A DNA stretch of 16,592 nucleotides from Chloroflexota bacterium (lineage in GTDB: Bacteria > Chloroflexota > Anaerolineae > B4-G1), in NCBI GenBank assembly GCA_011046405.1, contig DSAR01000533.1, forward strand, positions 1 to 16,592. The letters run 5' to 3'. Under the pieces are notes generated by a model. The model saw nothing but the letters and a program-made list of their open reading frames with translations. It was not told the DNA's origin and searched no databases. Below are positions 7,601-14,361 of this stretch, one piece after another; the stretch's first letter is position 1, and every line of letters starts with the position of its first letter. A program made the translations under genes and the position numbers.

Positions 7601-7688
7601 CGCACAACCCAAAGACGATCAAGAGCAGTCCGACGCTCAATCGCCTCAGCCATCTAGTACGGGTCGTTATCTCATTCGCGTCAATCAT
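4614..7688 (-). CDS. Large TolB-like beta-propeller lipoprotein
   Basis: 1024 residues. The N-terminus has a charged start, a hydrophobic stretch about 17-30 and a lipobox ending at C33 (VQAC), so it is exported and lipid-anchored. A low-complexity Thr/Ser/Pro linker follows. The rest is rich in TolB/WD40-type propeller blades: WSQDGQRLAW, WLPDGRLAYT, WSPDGHSLIYE, WSPRGDWIAYH, WSADGSRLAALV, WSWKGNHIALT, WSPNDNGF, VSADGEKLAWV, WRNDGEVIYLS, SSDGVWLIQS and FSPRKNWVAW. About eleven blades suggest two propellers. No catalytic motif is evident, so a binding or scaffold role on the cell surface is most likely (inference). The ATG at 7688 lies 9 bases after the ATPase stop. The nearest good ribosome site (AGGAGG) sits too far upstream, which suggests coupled translation. 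It is probably the last cistron of the transporter operon. A MITE is inserted right behind its stop. Confidence 0.92.
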   Translation of the reverse strand: MIDANEITTRTRWLRRLSVGLLLIVFGLCVQACSQAGEAPLDTSTSPPSEDLLTVTPTRLANPSFVAVEPTDVPVVDVLPIVTTLPTPQPSPFPDEREIAQAVMGQEIGGYWVAHPVDGGFTAPGAIERLALVGNIGDENEIRWVIVERGEEDEEHDGKLLGVSEWLGAGFDAPPPFYLPPDIIDFNQDGQQELLNHYFRVREGLVTGADTLYRWDGLQLARIWHIERVLDNLQVDSAYVSQPYRKNYRADWEWVGIDGIVVSETVRFYPETGQNAEDDPLVLGKESWQRQFCWNKQAMHPCAPQGPAGIFAYTILGDLWLWQNHQAHPLDAKNVIDFKWSQDGQRLAWMSQLSPIDDDLPEVVLGIYELETGEIRRFQMGKRPTTLLWLPDGRLAYTRPGSVDTGKPTAPDTQADWSVFFFDPAYRRVSTITDVPVGAWSPDGHSLIYERENTLYIYDLQQEEARPLVLGVEKSTNPLWSPRGDWIAYHLSHGGLSWPALVSPDARDPLITPDLLTNLDERAGAQLRLAWSADGSRLAALVYSPYPTEEPANLYVAQVPPGAGGYTANNLDWERLWQVENMNQFGELAWSWKGNHIALTFNQEIWDVSAEGDSKGQARRRQQFSIPGMTWSTLAWSPNDNGFLASLAWGDNERLFWIPMHEDDDVVPLLAGSIGILRWSSQVIESERDLEMVLVDYTAEDPVFHFVREGYPNVIISAKEDILDSSFQIGGDRVYYNYRYAHRLGGASLIVPDRGGNCHPPVVSADGEKLAWVCDERPPDWSALVNNTAEIPFHLIVSDSKGNNDREVWTHVETGPDYRSVKPLNWRNDGEVIYLSQPKYGAAQAYFDYNPGIMAFDLNTGEMELIGDLEDVYDAHVSSDGVWLIQSKVREQLEEEEIYIHLKSLVDDFERSVDSAEGTRIAGDFSFSPRKNWVAWREWVQTSGGSMLLIRAMRLPDGEALTVYGDIEDAAPEIGGWLREGELVMVYPVRQDGTGGNSAFIALPSVGPGAVFSPYSFVGVLERD

Positions 7689-7697
7689 AGAAAATGA

Positions 7698-9236
7698 CTA
7701 ACCAGCCTCCTGCTCTATAACAGACTCCGTTGATCCTGCCATCAGAAGCCCCAACTTTTTCTTACTCGCATCGTCCACTGCTATGACGTCCATCACTTGC
7801 CCGTTATACATGACGGCGATGCGGTCCGAAAGGGCCATAATCTCATCCAACTCGGCCGAAACCAACAGGACCGCACATCCGGCGTCACGCATAGCGATGA
7901 TTTCCCGATGAATGTATTCGATAGAGCCAACGTCCAATCCGCGCGTCGGCTGGTTGGCGATCAGGAGCTTGATCGGGCGTGAAAGCTCTCGCGCCACGAT
8001 GACTTTTTGCTGGTTGCCCCCGGATAATTTCGCGGTCGGTACGTAAGGGCTGGGTGTGCGGATGTCGAATGCTTCCACCAACCGGCGCCCGTTTTCGTCG
8101 ATCGCCTGGTGATCGAGCACGTTGTGCTTTGCAAACGGTGGACGATAATAGGTGCACAACACGAGATTATCGGTGACTGGGTACGATAGGACGAGCCCAT
8201 GACGTTGGCGATCTTCGGGGATGTGGGCCGTGCCGCTCTCGATAATAGAGCGGGGCGGGTTTCCGGTCACGTCTTCGTTTGCTATCGAAACCGCGCCGCT
8301 CTCCACTGGCCGCAATCCCGTGAGCGCTTCGATCAGTTCTGACTGGCCATTGCCCTGCACGCCCGCGACGCCCAGGATCTCGCCGGCCCGCACCGAGAGT
8401 GAGACCCCCCGTACGGCCTTGACACCTCGCTCGTCGAGGACGTGCAAATCCTCTATTTTCAAGATCTCCTCGCCCGGTTGGGCCGGCTCCTTCTGGACCT
8501 TGAGAATGACCTCGCGCCCGACCATCATAGCTGCCAACCGAGCTTCATCCGTTTCTTGGGGGGTGACGGTACCCACGGTCTTTCCCGCCCGCATCACCGT
8601 AATCCGATCTGCGATTGCCAATACCTCCTTGAGCTTGTGCGTGATGAAGATGATAGAGACGCCCTGGGTGGTCAGTTCCCGCATAATGCGAAAGAGTTCT
8701 TCCACCTCCTGGGGGGTAAGCACGGCGCTCGGCTCATCCAGGATCAAAATATCTGCCCCTCGATACAGTGCCTTGACGATCTCCACCCGTTGCTGCAAGC
8801 CGACCGGTAAGTCTCGAACGTAAGCGTGTGGGTCTACCTCCAGCCCATACTGCTTCGACAGTTCGCGCACGCGCTCGACCACGCTGCGCCGGTCGAGCGC
8901 CAAGCCACGCACCGCTTCGGCGCCTAACATGATATTCTCCGCCACGGTAAACACGGGAATGAGCATGAAGTGTTGGTGAACCATCCCAATGCCGTATGTA
9001 ATCGCATCGTTGGGATCGTCGATGTCTACCATTTCGCCGTTTAGGAAAATCTCCCCTTCGTCTGCTTCATATAGTCCGTAGATCACGTTCATCAAAGTGG
9101 TCTTTCCCGCGCCGTTTTCACCCAGCAATGCGTGAATCTCGCCCTTGTACAGGTCACAATCCACACCATCGTTTGCCAATACGCCCGGAAATCGCTTCGT
9201 AATGCCCTTGGCCTGAAGTACTTTCTTCTGTGACAT
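7698..9236 (-). CDS. Double ATP-binding subunit of a BMP-family nucleoside-type ABC importer
   Basis: Two ABC domains in one chain of 512 residues from the chosen start. Numbering from the TTG two codons earlier: domain 1 has Walker A GENGAGKTT (41-49), Q-loop Q90, signature LPVGLQQR (about 145-152), Walker B ILILDEP (D169/E170) and H-loop H202. Domain 2 has a degenerate Walker A (GVQGNGQSE, about 294-302), signature LSGGNQQ (406-412) and ANQPTRGLDVG in place of the Walker B Asp-Glu pair. This degeneracy is normal for the sugar/nucleoside importer class (YufO/RbsA-like). It powers the two permeases encoded just upstream. Three starts are stacked (TTG 9242, ATG 9239, ATG 9236). The GGGGGGAG ribosome site sits about 6 bases before ATG 9236, so I prefer that one. 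Confidence 0.95.
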   Translation of the reverse strand: MSQKKVLQAKGITKRFPGVLANDGVDCDLYKGEIHALLGENGAGKTTLMNVIYGLYEADEGEIFLNGEMVDIDDPNDAITYGIGMVHQHFMLIPVFTVAENIMLGAEAVRGLALDRRSVVERVRELSKQYGLEVDPHAYVRDLPVGLQQRVEIVKALYRGADILILDEPSAVLTPQEVEELFRIMRELTTQGVSIIFITHKLKEVLAIADRITVMRAGKTVGTVTPQETDEARLAAMMVGREVILKVQKEPAQPGEEILKIEDLHVLDERGVKAVRGVSLSVRAGEILGVAGVQGNGQSELIEALTGLRPVESGAVSIANEDVTGNPPRSIIESGTAHIPEDRQRHGLVLSYPVTDNLVLCTYYRPPFAKHNVLDHQAIDENGRRLVEAFDIRTPSPYVPTAKLSGGNQQKVIVARELSRPIKLLIANQPTRGLDVGSIEYIHREIIAMRDAGCAVLLVSAELDEIMALSDRIAVMYNGQVMDVIAVDDASKKKLGLLMAGSTESVIEQEAG

Positions 9237-9251
9237 CATCAACTCCCCCCG

Positions 9252-10321
9252 TTACTTCTCGTAGGGCACGCCATCGGCCGCAGGGGGGGTGGTCTTACCG
9301 ATGATGCCGGTCAAAATGACCATTGTCAACAAATAAGGGATCAGTCCTACGACGTAGGCCTGTTGCAAGAAGGCCCATTGATCTGGGATCTGATCCCGGA
9401 AAAACTGGAGGTTGATCTGGAGCGCCTGGGCCACGCCAAAGACCAGGGCCGCCGCCCACGAACCGAAGGGCGACCAGTTGCCGAAGATCATCGCCGCCAG
9501 GGCGATGAACCCCGTCCATTCGTCATCAGCGGTTCGAACGAGGGCACCGATTCGAGCGTGAAGTAAGCGCCTCCCAGACCGGCGATCATCCCCCCGATGA
9601 TGACGTTGGCGTAGCGCATAAAGTATACGTTGATGCCGACGGTGTCGGCGGCCCGGGGATGTTCTCCCACTGCCCGCGTGCGCAGTCCCCAGCGTGTGTT
9701 GAACAGAATGAAGTGTGTGAGTGCCACCAACAGCACAGCCGAAACTGCGATCGGCTGTTGCTCGAAAATTCGCCCGACGACCGGTATGTCGCTCAGGAAG
9801 GGCACACCGAAGCGGGGTAACACGCCTGGGGCGTGCGGCACCTGCCCGCCGAAGATGCTGCCCTTCTCGAAGAACAACTGGCGATTCAAAAAGCCGGAAA
9901 CGCCGATAGCCAGGATGTTGATGACCGTCCCACCGATAATCTGATCCACTTTGTATGTCACTGAGAGCACTGCGTGTAACAGGCCCAGCAAACCCCCGGT
10001 GAGCACAGCGGCGAACACACCCACCAGCAAACTGGGCAATGGGGCCATTTCTAAAATTGTGTTCACATAGACAGCCCCAAACCAGCCGAAAAAGGCCGAG
10101 GCGAGCATCATGCCCTCGATGCCAATGTTCACCACACCGGCCCGCTCACAGTAGATGCCGGATAGTGCGCCTAGCGTCAACGGCGTCGCCACCGCGATGG
10201 TTGTGGCGAGCATGCTCACGACGATCACTGCCGGATCCACCTCGCTGCCGCCAACCAGGACGACGACAGCAATTAGTGCTAAAATGATCATTGCAATAAA
10301 GCCCAAACGCCGCCAATCCAT
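9252..10321 (-). pseudogene. Second ABC permease (BPD_transp_2 type), interrupted by a one-base frameshift
   Basis: Inner-membrane permease of the BMP-type importer (YufQ/NupQ-like). The first 271 residues are normal: hydrophobic helices and the family motif GVVNIGIEGMML (about 62-73). The frame then runs into six foreign residues (SSPWRR) and a stop at about 9488. The correct continuation, FIALAAMIFGNW and 73 further residues, is in the next frame and ends at 9252. Adding one base in the G4 run of the coding strand (plus-strand C4, 9510-9513), so that GRG is followed by FIALAAMIFG, gives an intact protein of 356 residues. One missing G in a homopolymer is typical of a sequencing or assembly error, but a real mutation cannot be excluded. 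ATG 10321 lies 6 bases after the upstream permease stop and the ATPase follows after 15 bases, so it is the middle cistron of the operon. If the shift is real, transport is probably lost. Confidence 0.85.
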
Positions 10322-10327
10322 TAGATT

Positions 10328-11443
10328 TTACCCCCATCCCCTCGTCAGCACCAATTTTTCCTCCTCGGCCCGGATGCGATAGAGCCATCGAATGATCGCG
10401 TCAGCGGCGACGAGTAACAAAATGAGCGATTGGATGACCGAGATCACATCCACGGGGATTTGGGTCAGGAATTGCATACGGGTCGCCCCATTACGCATAG
10501 CGCCCCACAACAGCGCCGACAGAACCACGCCCAGCGGATGTGTTTTGCCCAGAAGTGCGATGGCGATGGCGTCGAATCCATAACCAACCGAGAATCCCAA
10601 CTCGTGTCGATAGTTGAGGCCTGTCACCTCGATTGCGCCCGCCAGCCCGGCTAACACGCCCGACAGCGTCATCGTGAGCACTATCATACGGGTCACACTA
10701 ATTCCGGCGTACTGCGCTGCATCAGGGTTGGCCCCGGTTGTGCGGATTTCAAACCCCCACGTGGTTTTTTGTAAAAACCACCAGATGCCTCCCGCGACTA
10801 ACAAAGCGAGGGGAAATCCCCAATGGAAGCGCAATCCTGGCAAGATCTGGGGAATGCGCGCGCTCTCGGCAATTCTTGGCGTCCGAGCCACGACGTTGAG
10901 TGGATTGGGATCCTTCATCGGCCCGTTGAGCAGAAAACTGGTCACGTTCAACGCGATGTAGTTCATCATGATGGTGTTGATGACCTCGTGGCCGCCTGTG
11001 CGGGCTTTGAGCCAGCCGGGGATCGCCCCCCAAATTGCACCGGCCAACATCCCGGCGCCGATGGTCAGAGGAAGGTGGATCAAGGTGGGTAGTTCGATCC
11101 CTCGTTCTAGTAACCCATAGCCCATCCAGGCGGAGGCCACGGCTCCTAGCGCTAACTGTCCCTCGGCGCCGATGTTGAATAACCCACCCTTGAACGCCAA
11201 AGCGACCGCCAGCCCGGCGAAGATATAGGGCGTGGCCCACACCGTTGTCTCACTCAACGCACTGGGAGATCCAAACGCGCCTTCATACAATCCCCGGTAG
11301 GCTGCGATGGGATTTCCACCGGCAGCCAGGATAATCAAGGCTCCCAGCACCAATGCCGTAAAAACTGCCAGAAAAGGCAGCAAGACTGTATTAGCCACCG
11401 ACCGCCACGACTTGCCTGTTTTATCTTCCGCCGAAATGTGCAT
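10328..11443 (-). CDS. First ABC permease (BPD_transp_2 type) of the nucleoside-type importer
   Basis: 371 residues. A short polar N-terminus precedes a first helix about 17-41, followed by many hydrophobic segments. The family signature GLFNIGAEGQLALG (about 87-100) identifies a YufP/NupP-like permease of the branched transporter class that partners BMP-type binding proteins. It forms the heterodimeric channel with the next permease. ATG 11443 is preceded by GAGG and AAG, an acceptable ribosome site. It is the first cistron after the 313-base gap that holds a terminator and a repeat. Its own promoter must lie in that gap, or it depends on read-through from the binding-protein gene. Confidence 0.95.
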   Translation of the reverse strand: MHISAEDKTGKSWRSVANTVLLPFLAVFTALVLGALIILAAGGNPIAAYRGLYEGAFGSPSALSETTVWATPYIFAGLAVALAFKGGLFNIGAEGQLALGAVASAWMGYGLLERGIELPTLIHLPLTIGAGMLAGAIWGAIPGWLKARTGGHEVINTIMMNYIALNVTSFLLNGPMKDPNPLNVVARTPRIAESARIPQILPGLRFHWGFPLALLVAGGIWWFLQKTTWGFEIRTTGANPDAAQYAGISVTRMIVLTMTLSGVLAGLAGAIEVTGLNYRHELGFSVGYGFDAIAIALLGKTHPLGVVLSALLWGAMRNGATRMQFLTQIPVDVISVIQSLILLLVAADAIIRWLYRIRAEEEKLVLTRGWG

Positions 11444-11578
11444 ACTTCTTGCCTCAATCCCATTACCTCAATTCAATTTCGATCCCACGGCATAGGTTTT
11501 CGAGATTTCCGAAGTCTGGATTTCAAATCTGAGGGAGGTTTAGAGATGAAAGTGTCAGGTACTAGACATCTATAAAAT
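11444..11578. other. Leader region of the permease genes
   Basis: 135 bases between the permease start and repeat copy B. I see a small inverted pair AGATTT/AAATCT around 11500-11530, but no convincing -35/-10 pair on the minus strand and no riboswitch fold that I can name. A promoter for the permeases may lie here or in repeat B. Confidence 0.4.
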
Positions 11579-11676
11579 CTAATAACCTGGCAGAAGCCGC
11601 TGCGCTTCCAAGCCAGAGCCAATAAAGGATGGCGACGACAAATGCTTGCTCACTGTGCAAGCATTCGATTGATTAG
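11579..11676. repeat. Diverged copy B of the dispersed repeat (98 bp)
   Basis: Same left part as copies A and C (AACCTGG, AAGCCGCTGCGCTTCC, AGCCAGAGCCAATAAAGGAT). The right half differs and contains its own perfect hairpin AATGCTTGC-TCACTGT-GCAAGCATT (11641-11665). The ends CTAAT and ATTAG keep a short terminal inverted repeat. It lies between the binding-protein terminator and the permease genes, so it is transcribed by any read-through. Confidence 0.8.
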
Positions 11677-11681
11677 GCCCT

Positions 11682-11726
11682 AAAAGGGGGAAGGCGACTC
11701 TCTCTAGAGAGTCCCCTTTCCCCCCA
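11682..11726 (-). terminator. Rho-independent terminator after the substrate-binding protein gene
   Basis: On the minus strand the run of six G at 11725-11720 pairs with CCCCC (11690-11686). Inside it GACTCTC (11695-11701) pairs with GAGAGTC around a 4-base TCTA loop. The tail TTTTA follows (11685-11681). It starts about 30 bases after the stop codon. It probably makes the binding protein more abundant than the membrane subunits by ending most transcripts here, a common arrangement in importer operons (inference). Confidence 0.85.
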
Positions 11727-11756
11727 TATTGATTGGACGATTAACGCCTATTCAAA

Positions 11757-12800
11757 CTACTCGGGCTTAGCGGGCGGCACATTCGTCTGGAGCGTCCCGT
11801 CCCTGAGCGCGTTAGTGATTTCCTGGACCTTGGCGTCCACATCCGCCGGTACCTCGTCGGCCAAATCGTGATAGGGCGCTAAACCGGCTTCGCCCATGTA
11901 GTTTCCGCCATCCGGGAAGTTGCCCTCGTAGGCCATCTTGATCAGGTCAAACGTGCCCGGCGTGAGCAGCTTCATCGCGCTGGTCAGTAGTACTTCCTGC
12001 GCTTCGGGCACCGTATAATACTGGTCGGTATCCACGCCGATGGCGTACACGCCCTTCTCGGCGCATCCCAGCAGCGCGCCGTTACCGGTCTTGCCCCCTG
12101 CGCCGAACACGACGTCTACGCCTTTATCGATCATCGAAAGAGCCGTCGTCTTGCCCCACTCCGGATCGGTGAACGTCTTGTCGAAACCCACGTCGTTGTG
12201 ATAGACAGTGTTCACCTCAATATCCGGCCGGACGTGCTTGGCGCCGGCGCGATACCCCTCGCCGAAGCGCCATACAGGCGGGACTGCATCTGTCCCCAAC
12301 ACGGCGCCGATCTTGCCGCTCTCGCTCATCAGCGCCGCCAGAGCGCCCGCCATGAACCCCGATTGATCCTCTGGGAAGTTCAAGCCGACGACGTTGCTGA
12401 CCTCAGTGCCTGGGGCTTGGAATTGATCGACTCCGATGAACTTGACGTCAGGGTATTTCTCGCCAGCTTCAAGCGTAGCCTCACCGAGAGCAAAGCCAAC
12501 GGTCACGATCACGTCGTAACCCGCCTCGGCAAACTGGGCGATGTTCTTGTCGTAATCCTTGGAGTCAGTGGTCTCGATGTACTGGACAATGGCGCCCAAT
12601 TCCTCCTCTGCCATCTTCACGCCCTCCCAGGTCGATTGGTTGAACGACTTGTCGTCGATCTTGCCGACGTCGGTCACCAACCCCACACAGAACACGTCGT
12701 CAGAGGCGCAATCGGCCTCCGCCCCACCTCCAGGGCCACAGGCGGGCAGCAGCCATGCAAGCATCATCAGACTAAGACCAACCAAAAGCATCTTACGCAT
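11757..12800 (-). CDS. BMP-family substrate-binding lipoprotein (nucleoside-type ABC importer)
   Basis: 347 residues from ATG 12800. I chose this start because AGAGGAGA lies about 7 bases upstream and it places the signal peptide correctly; an upstream in-frame start at 12842 would add 14 residues before the signal. MRKMLLVGLSLMMLAWLLPAC is a lipoprotein signal with lipid-anchored C21. The mature protein has the BMP/PnrA family motif VGLVTDVGKIDDKSFNQSTW, followed by GFALGEATLEAGEKYPDVKF, and the conserved C-terminal region. Members bind purine nucleosides or related ligands outside the membrane (B. subtilis YufN/NupN, Treponema PnrA), so nucleoside uptake is the best guess. It is the first gene of the importer locus, followed by a terminator and then the permeases. 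Confidence 0.96.
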   Translation of the reverse strand: MRKMLLVGLSLMMLAWLLPACGPGGGAEADCASDDVFCVGLVTDVGKIDDKSFNQSTWEGVKMAEEELGAIVQYIETTDSKDYDKNIAQFAEAGYDVIVTVGFALGEATLEAGEKYPDVKFIGVDQFQAPGTEVSNVVGLNFPEDQSGFMAGALAALMSESGKIGAVLGTDAVPPVWRFGEGYRAGAKHVRPDIEVNTVYHNDVGFDKTFTDPEWGKTTALSMIDKGVDVVFGAGGKTGNGALLGCAEKGVYAIGVDTDQYYTVPEAQEVLLTSAMKLLTPGTFDLIKMAYEGNFPDGGNYMGEAGLAPYHDLADEVPADVDAKVQEITNALRDGTLQTNVPPAKPE

Positions 12801-12997
12801 GTCAATTCTCCTCTCTTTGATAAAATATTTCGGATCGTACACACTATGGCGATGAACACAGATCGGAATTTGCCTTACTCATCTCCCTTCTACCCATGAA
12901 CCGGCTTAACGAGGGTATGATGATAACCCATCTTCTCAAAAGATTGGGGTAAATGTGGGGCAGCGTGTGACCGTGGTCGGGTGTTGCCTCCGCTAAC
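12801..12997. other. Upstream region of the binding-protein gene
   Basis: This region should contain the promoter of the importer locus on the minus strand. The ribosome site AGAGGAGA (about 12806-12813) is clear. No -35/-10 pair is convincing: TACGAT (12839-12834) is a possible -10 but lacks a good -35. I see no known purine-riboswitch core. Confidence 0.45.
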
Positions 12998-13102
12998 CTA
13001 ACCTGGACGAAGCCGCTGCGCTTCCGAGCCAGAGCCAATAAAGGATGCCGATGGCAGAAGCGAAGCGGCTCTTGCTCGCTGTACAAGGATACCATTGGTT
13101 AG
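12998..13102. repeat. 105-bp dispersed repeat, copy C
   Basis: Same length, orientation and nearly the same sequence as copy A (4378-4482), including CTAACC/GGTTAG ends and the internal AGCCGCTGCGCTTC / GAAGCGAAGCGGCT inverted repeat. Immediate flanks CCGCTAAC (left) and CTCCTAAC (right) agree at 6 of 8 bases and might be a worn target duplication. It lies upstream of the binding-protein gene, so copies A and C bracket the importer and propeller genes as direct repeats. Confidence 0.88.
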
Positions 13103-13235
13103 CTCCTAACTCGGTCGTGGAACTATTATATCTCAAGCGGTGATAAATACAAGCATCTCATTCCAGGTTTTCGAGGCGGGTCAAGGTTCGCGACGCCGCG
13201 AAAATCAAAAACCCTGGCTTGAGAAACCAAGACGC

Positions 13236-13272
13236 AAGACCCTAAAGGTCTCTGTGAAACCTTTAGGGTCTT
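13236..13272. repeat. 14-bp perfect inverted repeat (hairpin)
   Basis: AAGACCCTAAAGGT (13236-13249) and ACCTTTAGGGTCTT (13259-13272) are perfect inverted repeats around a 9-base loop. It lies about 100 bases behind the stop codon of the Yip1-like gene on the minus strand and may end that transcript, but no T-run follows on either strand. A weaker imperfect stem, TTTTCG...CGAAAA, lies just to the left (about 13168-13205). Confidence 0.85.
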
Positions 13273-13373
13273 CGAAGCGTTTCGGTGTCCCCGGGACGAA
13301 GGATTTCGGGTGCGAAGGTTTTTGTCTATCTATCAAGCGTGGGCTTCGGTTTGTTACGACAGATACAGGCGAT

Positions 13374-13937
13374 CTAGCGTTGCAAGAACGAGGCCGCAGC
13401 GCCAAATCCTGCGGCGCCTACTCCCAGCACACGGCCGATCACCAGGTTGATGACTAAGACGATGACCCAACCGATGATGACGGTGACGAGGGTTTTGATG
13501 GTATCGAGGTCGAGGGCCTCTCGCACGCCGATGAAGCCGGCGATCAATGCCCAGATCGCGCCTATCAGGCTGGCAATCCCACCCACGCAAGGGATAAAGC
13601 TTAGAATTCCCAGCAGACGGGGGCCACTGGCGTAACCCAGCACCCGCAGTAGCTCGCCGGGATCTGCCGTGCCCTTAAACAGATTGGTGCCGACGAAATA
13701 GGTGACGTAGGCCCAGATGTAGTAATTGACCACGCCCAGCACGATCACCACCAACAGGCCTATAATCGCTCGAGCAAATTCGGCGCCTATGATGCCCCCG
13801 ATAAAGGCCCCGAGGCCACTGGCGATGGAGACCAGAACGACGACGATCAGTGCTTCCTGGGTCAAGCTGGTGTCTGCCTCTACCTCGTTGTAGAAAGCGA
13901 CGTCGAGCATTGCGGCTCTTATGATCCGATTGAACAT
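13374..13937 (-). CDS. Yip1-domain integral membrane protein
   Basis: 187 residues, almost entirely hydrophobic, with about five predicted helices (approximately 29-50, 57-85, 100-125, 127-140, 148-172). The N-terminus MFNRIIRAAMLDVAFYNEVE and the core motif FKGTADPGELLRVLGYASGPRLLGILSFIP are typical of the bacterial Yip1 (PF04893-type) family. The family's function in bacteria is unknown; a membrane-bound structural or trafficking-like role is only a guess. AGGAGGAAGT lies 9 bases before ATG 13937, an excellent ribosome site. It is monocistronic here: divergent from the receiver gene at 14362 and separated from the importer locus by 570 bases. Confidence 0.85.
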   Translation of the reverse strand: MFNRIIRAAMLDVAFYNEVEADTSLTQEALIVVVLVSIASGLGAFIGGIIGAEFARAIIGLLVVIVLGVVNYYIWAYVTYFVGTNLFKGTADPGELLRVLGYASGPRLLGILSFIPCVGGIASLIGAIWALIAGFIGVREALDLDTIKTLVTVIIGWVIVLVINLVIGRVLGVGAAGFGAAASFLQR

Positions 13938-14361
13938 TTTTACTTCCTCCTCATAACTTATATTAGTTTGGATTAACCAGGGCTGATAGTTAAGGCCTGA
14001 CCAACTAGATTCTTGTACGGTGAGCGAAGATTTGCCGTCGATAACCTTTTGGGGCTCTAGCTCTGCCAGGTTAGGGTCTAACTCACGAAATCCTTTCAGC
14101 TTTCTTCAGAGACTGTTGGATGTGGAACTGACACCGGCGCCCACGCCACCTATAGTTTACCCTGAGATTTATTTTATTACAAGTGACTGATGTCGCTAGA
14201 CAGTCTTGGCACAGCGATATCTTTCGTTTTTGTCCAAGCGGTGAATGGAATGGATGGTTGGAAACATTCCGTGATGATGTTGGAAATCTTGTTGACGCCA
14301 TCTTGTGCTAAACTACGAGCAATGGGGTCCGCTACGTCACACAATTTTGGGGCGAAATAAG
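13938..14361. other. Divergent intergenic region between the Yip1 gene and the receiver gene
   Basis: This 424-base stretch must hold promoters for both flanking genes. A TGCTAAACT (14306-14314) looks like an extended -10 for the plus-strand receiver gene, without a good -35 at the right distance. TATAAG (about 13959-13964, minus strand) is a weak -10 for the Yip1 gene. At 14062-14073 the 12-mer TCTGCCAGGTTA is the reverse complement of the left end of repeat copy B. I find no gene; a 72-codon minus-strand frame here has no recognisable features. Confidence 0.45.

Noticed and set aside
12198..12899. 233-codon plus-strand frame opposite the binding-protein gene
   Set aside because: It is antisense to a clear BMP-family lipoprotein and shows no protein family features.
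12801..12997. Purine riboswitch upstream of the nucleoside-type binding protein
   Set aside because: I could not find the conserved three-way junction core on the minus strand, so I do not call it.
12844..13095. Minus-strand frame of 83 codons through repeat copy C
   Set aside because: The coding impression comes from the repeat. The remainder has no recognisable protein and overlaps the presumed promoter region of the binding-protein gene.
14083..14301. Minus-strand frame of 72 codons in the divergent intergenic region
   Set aside because: No hydrophobic, domain or motif pattern, no clear ribosome site, and it would occupy the promoter region of the receiver gene.
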